The notes beneath the pieces are model-generated. The model was given only the letters and a program-made list of their open reading frames with translations. It made no database searches and was not told the DNA's origin. This document shows, one piece after another, positions 1 through 7,561 of a stretch of 10,150 bases of DNA. The stretch is taken from NCBI GenBank assembly GCA_002402465.1, contig DHFW01000042.1, positions 6,242 through 16,391 of the forward strand, in the 5' to 3' direction. Position 1 is the first letter of the stretch. The number at the start of each line of letters is the position of its first letter. This DNA is from Bacteroidales bacterium UBA4814 (lineage in GTDB: Bacteria; Bacteroidota; Bacteroidia; Bacteroidales; UBA7960). A program made the translations under genes and the position numbers.

Positions 1-624
1 GAAAGCCCCGCAGGTCAGTTCCGTTCCCTCAATGTATTCTTCCACCAGCACTTCGTCGTCGTGCTCAAAGCCGGTTTGTATGGCAGGTACCAGATGGACG
101 GCTTCCTTCACGAAAGTTGTGCCCAGGCTCGATCCGCCCTTATTGGGTTTGACAAACACCGGCAGATCGACCTTTGAAAGAATTTCATCTGTTACCAGCT
201 TACTGCCTTTGTTGAATTTTGCAGAACGCGCCACCGGCAGGCCCCAGTGGGCCACAAGCTGATTGCAGAAAAACTTATTGAAGGTCAGAGCCGAGGGCAA
301 CAAACCCGAGGTGGTATAAGGAATGCCCATCAGCTCGAAATAGCCCTGCAACTTCCCATCCTCGCCCGGAGTGCCATGTATGGTGATAAAAGCACAGTCG
401 AACACAATTTTTTCGCCGAAAGGGGCAATGGAAAAATCATTTTTGTCAACGGCATGCTCCCTGCCCTCTTCATCGAGGTGTATCCACTTTTGCTTATTTA
501 TCACTATGGTATAAACATTAAAAAGGGCAGGATCGAGGTTGCGTTTTATCATGCGGGCGCTGTCAATAGAGATCACATACTCGCCAGAGTCGCCGCCGGC
601 TACCAGTGCAATATTTTTCTTCAC
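1..624 (-). CDS. ddl: D-alanine--D-alanine ligase, 5' part (runs off the left edge)
   Basis: ATP-dependent cytoplasmic ligase that joins two D-alanines into the dipeptide later added to the peptidoglycan precursor. The frame is open from a GTG at 624 to the window edge, giving the first 208 residues; the family usually has about 320-330, so roughly the last third is missing. Visible family signatures are the N-terminal AGGDSGEYVIS (residues 9-19), HGTPGEDGKLQGYFE (83-97), the ATP-grasp strand PVFVKPNKGGSSLG (155-168) and VEEYIEGTEL (194-203). The start is GTG because no ATG lies in frame nearby and KKNIALVAGGD is the usual beginning of Bacteroidota Ddl; AAAGAG lies about 8 bases upstream. The gene is divergent from the PASTA-protein gene, a second cell-wall-linked function. 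The 170-bp gap between them must hold both promoters, but I see no clear box for ddl. The assignment rests on several long motifs and is firm. Confidence 0.93.
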   Translation of the reverse strand, partial: MKKNIALVAGGDSGEYVISIDSARMIKRNLDPALFNVYTIVINKQKWIHLDEEGREHAVDKNDFSIAPFGEKIVFDCAFITIHGTPGEDGKLQGYFELMGIPYTTSGLLPSALTFNKFFCNQLVAHWGLPVARSAKFNKGSKLVTDEILSKVDLPVFVKPNKGGSSLGTTFVKEAVHLVPAIQTGFEHDDEVLVEEYIEGTELTCGAF

Positions 625-794
625 AGGATATCTCTTTAAAGAACAAAAAGTTATGTAGCAAAGCCTGCCGGAACCGAACACCCGTTTTCCGGCCAAAATC
701 ATCAGACAAAACTAAGAAAAAATAGGAGCCTTGTAGCTAATGCCGAAAAAATCGCCATTAATTCGTATTTTTACGGGCAAATAAACTGACATCA

Positions 795-1805
795 ATGCGA
801 TTCTGGGATTTTATTAAAAGCAGGCGTTTTCTACAACACCTAATGCTGGCTGCAGCTGCCGGCATAGTGGTTTTATGGGTATCGCTTAAGCTGCTCGATG
901 CCTACACCCTGCATGGGCGCAGCATAACCGTTCCCGACCTGAGCGGCCTTACCGAACGCGAAGTGGCCACGGTGCTGCGAAAAATGGATTTGCGCTACAT
1001 GATAAACGACTCGATTTTCGACGACGAACGGCCCAAAGGTACCATTGCCGCCCAGGACCCCGCCCCGGGAAAAGAGGTAAAGAAAAACCGCACCATTTAC
1101 CTCACCAAGATTGCCGTGCTGCCCGAGATGGTACCCATGCCCGATCTTACCGACCTATCCCTCCGCCAGGCCATGGCTTTGCTGGAAGCTTACGGGCTGA
1201 ATGTGGGGAATATGGAATACCGCCACGACATTGCCCAGAATGCCGTGCTTCAGCAAAAATTCAACCAGGGAAACATTGAACCCGGCACTCTGGTGGAAAA
1301 GGGTACCGCCATTGACCTGGTGATTGGCAGCGGCCTGGGCGAAGCCATGGTGGCCGTGCCCCTGCTTATTGGCAAAAGCCGCAACGAAGCCATTGCCCTG
1401 CTCAGCTCCCTCTCGCTAAATGTGGGCACCGAAGAATTTCTCGACGACGAAACCGACAACCCTGCAGTGTACCAGCAAACGCCCGACCCCACTTCGCGCA
1501 GGCACCACCTGCAGGCCGGCAGCGCCGTAAACCTGGTGTATCGCTCAGCCAGCCGGTTCAACTTTGAAGAGTACCTGGAAGGCCTGCTCTCCATACCCAT
1601 CCCCATGCTTTTTGGCAAAAGTCCCGAAGAGGTAAGAGAAACCCTGACAGAAAATTTGCTGGAGCTGGGCAATGAAACCTTTGAAAATAACGTTTCCAGA
1701 CAAGATGCCAAGGCATACAGGCAAGAACCCGAATACGACCAGGACGGCCTGATCAGAAAAGGCTCCAAAGTCGATGTGTGGTACCGGTCGGTGGATCAGT
1801 TTTAA
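795..1805 (+). CDS. Membrane-anchored PASTA-repeat protein
   Basis: A 336-residue protein with a short cytoplasmic N-terminus, one hydrophobic segment at about residues 14-35 (LMLAAAAGIVVLWVSL), and then only PASTA-like repeats facing the periplasm. The repeats begin near residues 43 (ITVPDLSGLTEREV), 110 (VPMPDLTDLSLRQA), 186 (VAVPLLIGKSRNEA) and 268 (IPIPMLFGKSPEEV). Each has the hydrophobic-P-x-L-x-G/D start, an alpha-helix and the closing Q-x-P...G..V..G region. The fourth lacks the full QxPxPG element (RQEPEYDQDG) and looks degenerate. PASTA domains in other proteins (Ser/Thr kinases, PBP2x) bind peptidoglycan or beta-lactams. No kinase or penicillin-binding domain is present here, so a peptidoglycan-binding or sensing role is inference. 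It is the first gene of a cluster with the genes starting at 1854 and 3808. An A/T-rich TATTTTTA element (766-773) lies just upstream and may be its -7 box. Confidence 0.88.
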   Translation: MRFWDFIKSRRFLQHLMLAAAAGIVVLWVSLKLLDAYTLHGRSITVPDLSGLTEREVATVLRKMDLRYMINDSIFDDERPKGTIAAQDPAPGKEVKKNRTIYLTKIAVLPEMVPMPDLTDLSLRQAMALLEAYGLNVGNMEYRHDIAQNAVLQQKFNQGNIEPGTLVEKGTAIDLVIGSGLGEAMVAVPLLIGKSRNEAIALLSSLSLNVGTEEFLDDETDNPAVYQQTPDPTSRRHHLQAGSAVNLVYRSASRFNFEEYLEGLLSIPIPMLFGKSPEEVRETLTENLLELGNETFENNVSRQDAKAYRQEPEYDQDGLIRKGSKVDVWYRSVDQF

Positions 1806-1853
1806 AAATCCATTTCGGGGAAAACTGCAGCCCCTTGATTAAAAAGAAATTGC

Positions 1854-3794
1854 ATGAATAGAGTTTTTACTGTTATGCTGCTCTTGTTGCTCTGGGGTTT
1901 TTATGCCCCGGCCCAGGAAGTGCTGCTGCCCTTGCTGGGCAACCCGCAAAAAGCAGAAACAGAGCGCAGCCCGAATTCTAAATCGGCTGCCCTCCGACAG
2001 GTACCTCTCCCTTTCAGAGATGATTTTTCGCACCCCGGTCCCTATCCTGACCCAGCCCTGTGGACCGACAGCTTTGCTTTTATTAACAGCAGCTTTGCCG
2101 TGCATCCTAAAACCGTTGGGGTGGCCACCTTGGATGCCCTCGACCAGTATGGCATGATTTACCAGGAAGCCGAAGAGAACTCTTTTCAGTTTGTGGCCGA
2201 CCGCCTTACCTCACAGCAAATATTGCTGGGCGGACTAAGCCCCGCCGACAATGTACTGCTCACTTTTTACTATCAGCCACAGGGTATGGGCAGCGCCCCG
2301 CGCGACCGCGACTCACTGGTGGTGGAGTTTTTGCAAACCCCCGGATACTACCAGGAAAATGAAGAGGGAGAAACAGAATGGGTGCCCGATTTGTGGAAGT
2401 CGGTATGGCGAGCCGAAGGCGAAACCCTCAGCGAATTTGCAAACGACACCTTCCCGTTTTTCAAAAGGGCGGTGATTCCCATTACCGACCCAGTGTTTTT
2501 TCGCGACGACTTCCAGTTCAGGATAAAAAATTATTCCAGCTTTCCGCTTCCGGCCACCAAAACACCCGCCAATATGGCCGGAAACAATAATATTTGGAAT
2601 ATCGATTACATATTGCTCGACCAGAACCGAAACGAATCGCTAACCACTTATTACGACATTGCTTTTGCGGCCCCGGCTCAATCAATTCTAAAAAACTATA
2701 CGGCCATGCCCTGGTCGCACTATATCGTGAACCCGCAAAGCCACCTGAAAAGCAATCTGGAACTAAAGATCACCAACCTGGGCAGCATTACTTACAATTA
2801 TGTTTACCGCTATTTCATTCAGGATGAGGTGGGTAACAACATTCGCACCTATTCGGGCGGCACCTGGAACATTGCCCCCTTTTACATGGATGGCTATCAG
2901 AGCTATCAGCCCCACACCAATCCCATAGTCATTCCGAACCCGCTGCCCACGGCTCCTGCCGAAAAACGCCACTTTAAGGTGATTCATGTGGTTCGTGAAG
3001 GCGCTGCCGGCGACAGCTACCAACGCAACGACACCATCGTTTTCAACCAGGTTTTTGATAATTTCTATGCCTACGATGATGGTGTTCCTGAAAGCGGATA
3101 CGGGCTCGTAGGACGCAACGCCAGTGGCGCCTGCCGGTTTGTGCTCGGAAAGGCAGATAACCTGGAAGCAGTGCAGTTCTACTTTAACCGCACCCTGAAC
3201 GACGACAATGTAAAGCCTTTTTATCTGACGATTTGGAGCAGCCTTGATCCGGAAGAGATTATTTACCAGTCGGAAGTGTTCACTCCCGATTTTGAAGAGC
3301 TTATGAATGGCTTTGCCACCTATTTTCTCGACGAGCCCCTGCCTGTTTCGGGCACCATTTACGTGGGCTGGGAGCAACTGGGCGATGGCTTCCTCAATAT
3401 TGGATACGACGCCAACAGCCAGGCAGGCGAAAATATTTTCTACAAGGTAGGCAACGAGTGGCTGCCCTCTATATACCAGGGTGCGCTGATGATAAGGCCG
3501 TATTTCGGGCAACCGGCACCCGTTTCGGTAAATGAGCCAGATACCGGCCTGGTTGCGGATATTTTTCCAAACCCGCTGCGTAGCAACCTGCTGCATATCA
3601 GGCTGAACGAACCTCAAATTCCTGCAAATGAAGTCAGGCTGGAAATTTTCGACCTTCAGGGCCGGCGGCTGCTGTCGCAGGAATATGTTCGCCAGCTCGA
3701 TGTGGGCCACCTGAGCAACGGCATGTATATTCTTCGAATTACGCACCCACAAAGCCGCCGAATACAGTCGGGCCGCTTTATTATCGCCCGGTAA
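1854..3794 (+). CDS. Secreted protein with T9SS type A sorting domain, function unknown
   Basis: A 646-residue exported protein. The N-terminus is a signal peptide (basic MNR, hydrophobic core VMLLLLLWGFY, probable cleavage around APAQ, residues 18-21). The last roughly 80 residues are a Por-secretion-system C-terminal sorting domain: IFPNPL near 571-576, LEIFDLQGRRLL in the centre, LSNGMYILRI and a basic C-terminus ending FIIAR. Such domains direct cargo through the type IX secretion system, where they are cleaved and the protein is usually anchored to the cell surface or released. The middle 500 residues are rich in aromatic residues, Asn and Asp, and look like beta-sandwich modules (for example RDDFSHPGPYPDPALW near residue 60, NNIWNIDYILLDQNR near 245-260). 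I see no catalytic signature and do not recognise a function. It starts 48 bases after the PASTA gene and ends 13 bases before the pseudouridine synthase gene, so it is probably co-transcribed with both. Confidence 0.85.
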   Translation: MNRVFTVMLLLLLWGFYAPAQEVLLPLLGNPQKAETERSPNSKSAALRQVPLPFRDDFSHPGPYPDPALWTDSFAFINSSFAVHPKTVGVATLDALDQYGMIYQEAEENSFQFVADRLTSQQILLGGLSPADNVLLTFYYQPQGMGSAPRDRDSLVVEFLQTPGYYQENEEGETEWVPDLWKSVWRAEGETLSEFANDTFPFFKRAVIPITDPVFFRDDFQFRIKNYSSFPLPATKTPANMAGNNNIWNIDYILLDQNRNESLTTYYDIAFAAPAQSILKNYTAMPWSHYIVNPQSHLKSNLELKITNLGSITYNYVYRYFIQDEVGNNIRTYSGGTWNIAPFYMDGYQSYQPHTNPIVIPNPLPTAPAEKRHFKVIHVVREGAAGDSYQRNDTIVFNQVFDNFYAYDDGVPESGYGLVGRNASGACRFVLGKADNLEAVQFYFNRTLNDDNVKPFYLTIWSSLDPEEIIYQSEVFTPDFEELMNGFATYFLDEPLPVSGTIYVGWEQLGDGFLNIGYDANSQAGENIFYKVGNEWLPSIYQGALMIRPYFGQPAPVSVNEPDTGLVADIFPNPLRSNLLHIRLNEPQIPANEVRLEIFDLQGRRLLSQEYVRQLDVGHLSNGMYILRITHPQSRRIQSGRFIIAR

Positions 3795-3807
3795 AAACAT
3801 CCCCCAA

Positions 3808-4938
3808 ATGATCGACGAAAAAGACCTTCCGGAACTGGAAGGCCCCGATGAAGAAAGCGAAGAGCAGGAGCTGTACGAGCATTACCGCTTTGTGGTTGAC
3901 CGCGGGCAGGGATTGCTTCGTATAGACAAGTATGTGACTTCCCGTATTGAAAATGCAAGCCGCAACAAGGTGCAGGTGGCAGCCAAAGCGGGCAATATTC
4001 TGGTAAACGATCAGCCAGTAAAGGCCAATTACAAGGTGAAGCCCGGCGATGTGATCAGCATCGTTATGGCCTACCCGCCCCGCAAAATAGAACTTATCCC
4101 ACAGGATATTCCCATCAATGTGCTCTATGAAGACGACCACCTTATCGTGATCAATAAGGAGGCGGGCATGGTGGTGCACCCGGGCTACGGTAACTATACG
4201 GGTACCTTGGTAAACGCGCTGGTACACCGTTTTGGCAACCTGCCCCGGCAAAACGACGAGGACATTAAACCCGGCCTGGTGCATCGCATCGACAAAAATA
4301 CCTCAGGCATTTTACTGGTGGCCAAAAGTGAACTGGCCCAGACACGGCTGGCCAAACTTTTCTTCGACCGCAAGATCGACCGCATTTACAACGCGCTCGT
4401 TTGGGGCGACCTGCCCGACGAAGGCACCATAACCGGTCATATCGGCCGCAGCCTCAAAAACCGAAAGGTGATGGACGTTTTTCCCAACGGCGAATATGGA
4501 AAACCCGCCGTGACCCACTACCGCGTACTGGAACGATTCGGTTACGTTACCCTGGTGGAATGCAAGCTCGAAACCGGGCGCACCCACCAGATCAGGGCCC
4601 ATTTTCAGCACATCGGCCATCCGCTGTTCAACGACGAAACATATGGCGGTGACAGAATAATTAAAGGCACCACCTTTACCAAGTACAAGCAATTTGTAAA
4701 CAACTGCTTCAATATCTTGCCGCGGCACGCCCTGCACGCCAAAACCCTGGGTTTTAAACACCCCATCAGCGCAAAACCCATGTTTTTCGACTCAGATCTT
4801 CCCGACGACATGGCGCAGGTGCTCGAAAAATGGCGTAACTACTCCATTCACCGCCAACTGGAGGTGGAAGACACCGGAGTGGATGAAACTATTCCGGAAA
4901 AACCGCGCAAACAAGAACCCCCGGAAGGAATGGAATAA
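3808..4938 (+). CDS. rluD: RluD-family 23S rRNA pseudouridine synthase
   Basis: A cytoplasmic enzyme that isomerises uridine to pseudouridine in large-subunit rRNA (helix 69 in characterised RluD). Of its 376 residues, the first 30 are acidic and poorly conserved. An S4 RNA-binding domain follows at about 36-85 (RIDKYVTSRIENASRNKVQ...AGNILVNDQ), then the catalytic domain from about 100. The catalytic motif is HRIDKNTSGILLVAK (159-173) with Asp162 as the expected nucleophile; LETGRTHQIRAHF is the second conserved block. A C-terminal tail of about 35 charged, Pro/Glu-rich residues extends beyond the usual end. The exact target uridines cannot be read from sequence, and the RluA/RluC/RluD subfamily call rests on the S4 domain plus overall similarity. 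It is the last gene of the three-gene cluster and is followed directly by a hairpin terminator. Confidence 0.92.
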   Translation: MIDEKDLPELEGPDEESEEQELYEHYRFVVDRGQGLLRIDKYVTSRIENASRNKVQVAAKAGNILVNDQPVKANYKVKPGDVISIVMAYPPRKIELIPQDIPINVLYEDDHLIVINKEAGMVVHPGYGNYTGTLVNALVHRFGNLPRQNDEDIKPGLVHRIDKNTSGILLVAKSELAQTRLAKLFFDRKIDRIYNALVWGDLPDEGTITGHIGRSLKNRKVMDVFPNGEYGKPAVTHYRVLERFGYVTLVECKLETGRTHQIRAHFQHIGHPLFNDETYGGDRIIKGTTFTKYKQFVNNCFNILPRHALHAKTLGFKHPISAKPMFFDSDLPDDMAQVLEKWRNYSIHRQLEVEDTGVDETIPEKPRKQEPPEGME

Positions 4939-4943
4939 AAAGA

Positions 4944-4966
4944 GGCGGCCTGGTGGCCGCCCTTTC
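4944..4966. terminator. Hairpin terminator between convergent genes, probably bidirectional
   Basis: A perfect 7-bp GC stem, GGCGGCC (4944-4950) and GGCCGCC (4955-4961), closes on a four-base TGGT loop. It sits between the stop codons of the pseudouridine synthase gene (4938) and the TonB-dependent receptor gene (4970). On the plus strand CTTTCATTT follows; on the minus strand TCTTTTT follows. It therefore fits an intrinsic terminator for both genes, with the better T-run on the minus strand. Confidence 0.75.
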
Positions 4967-4969
4967 ATT

Positions 4970-7402
4970 TCAGAATTTAAGATTTATTCCCAACATTAAA
5001 TGTCTGCCGGCTTGGGGAAAGTAACCATCTTCAATGGTGATCATCCCCTGGTCGCCCACCACGCCCTTGTAAATCCAGGCGTTGGTTTCGTATAATTCGT
5101 TAAAGAGGTTGTTAACCTGTACAACCAGCTCCATCTCCCTTATCAGGCCCGGCCTGAATGAGTAGTTAAACTGCAGGTCGTTAACAAAGTAGCCGCGGAG
5201 CATGCGATCCTGGCTCATGGTGTTGTCGATATATTGCTTGCCCACGTATTTGCTGCTGAAGCCAATGAAAAGGTTTTTCAGCGGTTCCCATGTAAAACTA
5301 CTGGCAGCCACCACCGAGGGCGAAAAAGCGATATCGGTATTACGGTACTCTTGCTCGTGGTAGCCTGTCCAATTCCAATCGTTGTCATATGCGTCAGAAT
5401 ATTCCACAAAAAGGTCAATTTTGTTGCGGCTGAAGGCAGCATTTCCCTGCCAGCGAAATTGCTCGGTGATAATAAAACCAGCTTCGAGTTCCACGCCGGC
5501 CCGGTAGCTATTGTCCATGTTGGTGCGGGTAAATCCGCCCACATCATTGATTTGGCCGGTAAGCACCAGCTGGTCTTTGTAGTCCATCAGATAAAGGTTG
5601 GCAGCCAGCAGCGAGTGTTTGCCCTGGAAGCGGTAGCCCAGTTCAACATTTCGCAGCGTTTCGTGGCGGGGACGGGTCGCGGGCGAAGACTCGGTGAAGT
5701 CGCGACGCACGGGCTCGCGATTGCCGATGCCGGCAAAGGCATACACCGTGCTCGATGGGCTGAAAGCCCAGTTTACTCCAGCCTTAGGATTAAAAAAGTT
5801 ATAATTCACTTCCTGATCAAGGGATGAAATTTCTCCCAGCACCCAGGCAGGACCTTCAAAGGTGTAGTCCACATAGCGGTATTGCAGGTCGACAAACAGG
5901 TTCATGCCCGGCAGCACCTCATAGTTGGCCTTCACGAAGGTGTTAAAATCCTTTTTGAGGGCATCATTGTCGTAATACCGGTGACCCTTATCGGCATGCA
6001 CGGCAAAGCGGGCCCAGATAATTTCTCCAAAATGGTCGCCGCTGTACACATTATATCCTCCGCCAAAGGTCATCGAGAGTGCCGAAAAAGAGTTGTAATT
6101 GAGCGAATAAACCAGTCCGACAAAGTCGTTGTCGAGCCATCGCCTGCGTATCAGGTCGCTGCGGCTAATGGTCTGTTCGCCTATCACCACACTGGGCAGA
6201 TTGTAGCGACTGAAACGCTCGTTATAGCGGTATTGCTCATAATAGCCCCTGCCTTTGGTATAATGTATGGCAGTATGAGCAGTGAGCCCCGGAGTGAAGG
6301 CATGGGAAAAATGGAGCTGAAAATGATCCTGCTGATAATTATCGGTTTCATCTTCGTAAAACTGCGGATTCCCTTGGCTGTCGTAAAAAAGGCCCGAAGG
6401 GTTATACGTGCGGTTGGTTTCGAGCAAATAGCCGGGCACTCCGTTCCATGCCTGGTAGGTCTTTTCTGTTCCCGAAAAGACAATGGCTTTCACAATAGAA
6501 TTTTCGCCATAATAGCCGCCCGAGAGGTAAAAACTTTTCAGGTCAGATGTGGCGCGATCTACGTAACCATCAGATGAAATTTTGGAGAGTCTTCCATCGA
6601 AGGCCCATTTGCCGCGAATCAGGCCAGTGCCGAAATTCACATTGTTTTTCAGGGTGTTGAAAGCACCGAAGGCATTCTCAATTTCGGCATAGTTAGTTTC
6701 GCGCAGGTCTTTGGTTTGCAGGCTAATGGTAGCTCCAAAAGCCCCTGCACCATGGGTGCTTAACCCCACACCACGCTGAATCTGCATATTATCGACCGAG
6801 GTGACGATGTCGGGTGTATTGACCCACCAAACCCCATGCGACTCGGGATTGTTGAGCGGCACCCCGTTCAGGGTAACATTGATGCGGGTGTCGTCGCTTC
6901 CGCGAATTTTCATCCAGGTGTAGCCCACCCCTGCCCCGGCATCGGAGCTGACGATCACCGATGGCGTAAGGCTGATCAAAAAAGGGAGGTCTTTCCCCAG
7001 GTTGCGGGCCGAGAGTTCCTCGCCAGAAATATTGGTATAGGTTGCGGGAGTGCGGCCATCGGCCCGGAGGCCCACTACCACCACTTCACCCGTAAGGGTG
7101 GCCGTCCGATCAAGGCTTATTTTAATCGGCCCGGAAGCCGGCAGCGAAACTACTACTTCCCGGCTTTCATAACCCATAAAACTTACCTGAAGCACTACTT
7201 CACCGGGCGGAAGCTGATGAAGGATAAAACGCCCGTTTTCGTTGGCAAAAACACCCTGGTAGGTGCCTTTTATCACAATGTTGGCGCCTGGAAGCGGCAT
7301 CTCATCTGCCGCATCGTACACATGGCCTTCGAGCAAATGCTGCGAAAGCCCAACCAATGGCAACACAAGGCAAAACGCCATTGCATGCAAAATCTTTTTC
7401 AT
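4970..7402 (-). CDS. TonB-dependent outer-membrane receptor, probable thiamine (or thiamine phosphate/precursor) transporter
   Basis: An 810-residue outer-membrane receptor for active uptake powered by TonB-ExbBD. From the chosen ATG at 7402 the order is: signal peptide (MKKILHAMAFCLVLPLVGLS, cut near residue 20-21), a carboxypeptidase-regulatory-like domain (about 22-100, LPGANIVIKGTYQG and FMGYESREVVV), a plug domain (about 118-232, MKIRGSDDTRINVTLNGVPL and GAGAFGATISLQT), then a beta-barrel ending in the terminal aromatic residue of LMLGINLKF. The frame stays open 16 codons further upstream, but those residues would precede the signal peptide, so 7402 is preferred. Specificity is inferred from the TPP riboswitch in its leader. 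Thiamine-regulated receptors of this kind are established in Bacteroidota, where they often sit with pnuT and a thiamine pyrophosphokinase gene; neither is nearby here. The plug and barrel alone do not reveal the ligand. It appears monocistronic, ending at the hairpin at 4944-4961. Confidence 0.9.
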   Translation of the reverse strand: MKKILHAMAFCLVLPLVGLSQHLLEGHVYDAADEMPLPGANIVIKGTYQGVFANENGRFILHQLPPGEVVLQVSFMGYESREVVVSLPASGPIKISLDRTATLTGEVVVVGLRADGRTPATYTNISGEELSARNLGKDLPFLISLTPSVIVSSDAGAGVGYTWMKIRGSDDTRINVTLNGVPLNNPESHGVWWVNTPDIVTSVDNMQIQRGVGLSTHGAGAFGATISLQTKDLRETNYAEIENAFGAFNTLKNNVNFGTGLIRGKWAFDGRLSKISSDGYVDRATSDLKSFYLSGGYYGENSIVKAIVFSGTEKTYQAWNGVPGYLLETNRTYNPSGLFYDSQGNPQFYEDETDNYQQDHFQLHFSHAFTPGLTAHTAIHYTKGRGYYEQYRYNERFSRYNLPSVVIGEQTISRSDLIRRRWLDNDFVGLVYSLNYNSFSALSMTFGGGYNVYSGDHFGEIIWARFAVHADKGHRYYDNDALKKDFNTFVKANYEVLPGMNLFVDLQYRYVDYTFEGPAWVLGEISSLDQEVNYNFFNPKAGVNWAFSPSSTVYAFAGIGNREPVRRDFTESSPATRPRHETLRNVELGYRFQGKHSLLAANLYLMDYKDQLVLTGQINDVGGFTRTNMDNSYRAGVELEAGFIITEQFRWQGNAAFSRNKIDLFVEYSDAYDNDWNWTGYHEQEYRNTDIAFSPSVVAASSFTWEPLKNLFIGFSSKYVGKQYIDNTMSQDRMLRGYFVNDLQFNYSFRPGLIREMELVVQVNNLFNELYETNAWIYKGVVGDQGMITIEDGYFPQAGRHLMLGINLKF

Positions 7403-7431
7403 TTTAAACTTAGAATTTTGTGTTAAACATT

Positions 7432-7460
7432 GAGCGGAAAATAGAGGCAAAAGCCCGCTC
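7432..7460 (-). promoter_or_regulatory. Candidate riboswitch expression-platform hairpin
   Basis: Between the TPP aptamer and the receptor start codon, the leader RNA can pair GAGCGG (7460-7455, read on the minus strand) with CCGCTC (7437-7432) across a 17-base loop. An alternative, mutually exclusive fold pairs AGAG with CTCT inside the same stretch, with GC/GC at the top and a TATTTT run behind it, giving a weak terminator-like shape. Competing folds suit an expression platform, but no strong terminator is visible and the mechanism is not settled by the sequence. Confidence 0.4.
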
Positions 7461-7470
7461 TTTGTTTACA

Positions 7471-7547
7471 TCCCTTCCCTTCGCCGGCATTACCCGGAGC
7501 AGGTTCAATGGGTTTGATCTCAGCCCGTTGTTTGGGGCACCCCTATT
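7471..7547 (-). ncRNA. TPP riboswitch aptamer (THI element)
   Basis: Read on the minus strand, the leader of the TonB-dependent receptor gene contains the hallmarks of the TPP aptamer in the right order. They are GGGGTGCCCC, then the invariant CTGAGA (7523-7518), then AACCTG, then the hairpin CCGG-GTAATG-CCGG (7497-7484), then GCGAAGGGA ending at 7476. Compensated helices can be drawn: P2 GGGT with ACCC, a short P3 GCCC/GGGC with an eight-base loop, P4 CCT/AGG and P5 CCGG/CCGG. The closing P1 helix is not obvious. Aptamers of this class bind thiamine pyrophosphate and normally switch genes off when TPP is plentiful. The aptamer ends about 75 bases before the receptor ATG, leaving room for an expression platform. 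Confidence 0.95.
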
Positions 7548-7561
7548 TTTGAAAAGCAAGG

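Noticed and set aside
32..639. Two plus-strand frames (32-262 and 247-639) at the left end.
   Set aside because: They are opposite the strongly conserved D-Ala-D-Ala ligase frame and have no protein-like features.
1817..1842. GGGG...CCCC hairpin after the PASTA gene as a possible internal terminator.
   Set aside because: Only four pairs around a ten-base loop and no T-run; it would not stop transcription, and the next gene starts shortly after.
2763..3800. A 345-codon open frame on the minus strand, antisense to the T9SS protein gene.
   Set aside because: Its product has no recognisable domain and low-complexity antisense character. The plus strand here carries a clear signal peptide and T9SS sorting domain in one frame, so this is a shadow.
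5882..6577. Plus-strand open frame of 231 codons inside the TonB-dependent receptor gene, and similar ones at 5234-5827 and 6836-7426.
   Set aside because: All lie opposite well-conserved receptor sequence and show no motif or plausible start context; they are mirror frames of the receptor gene.
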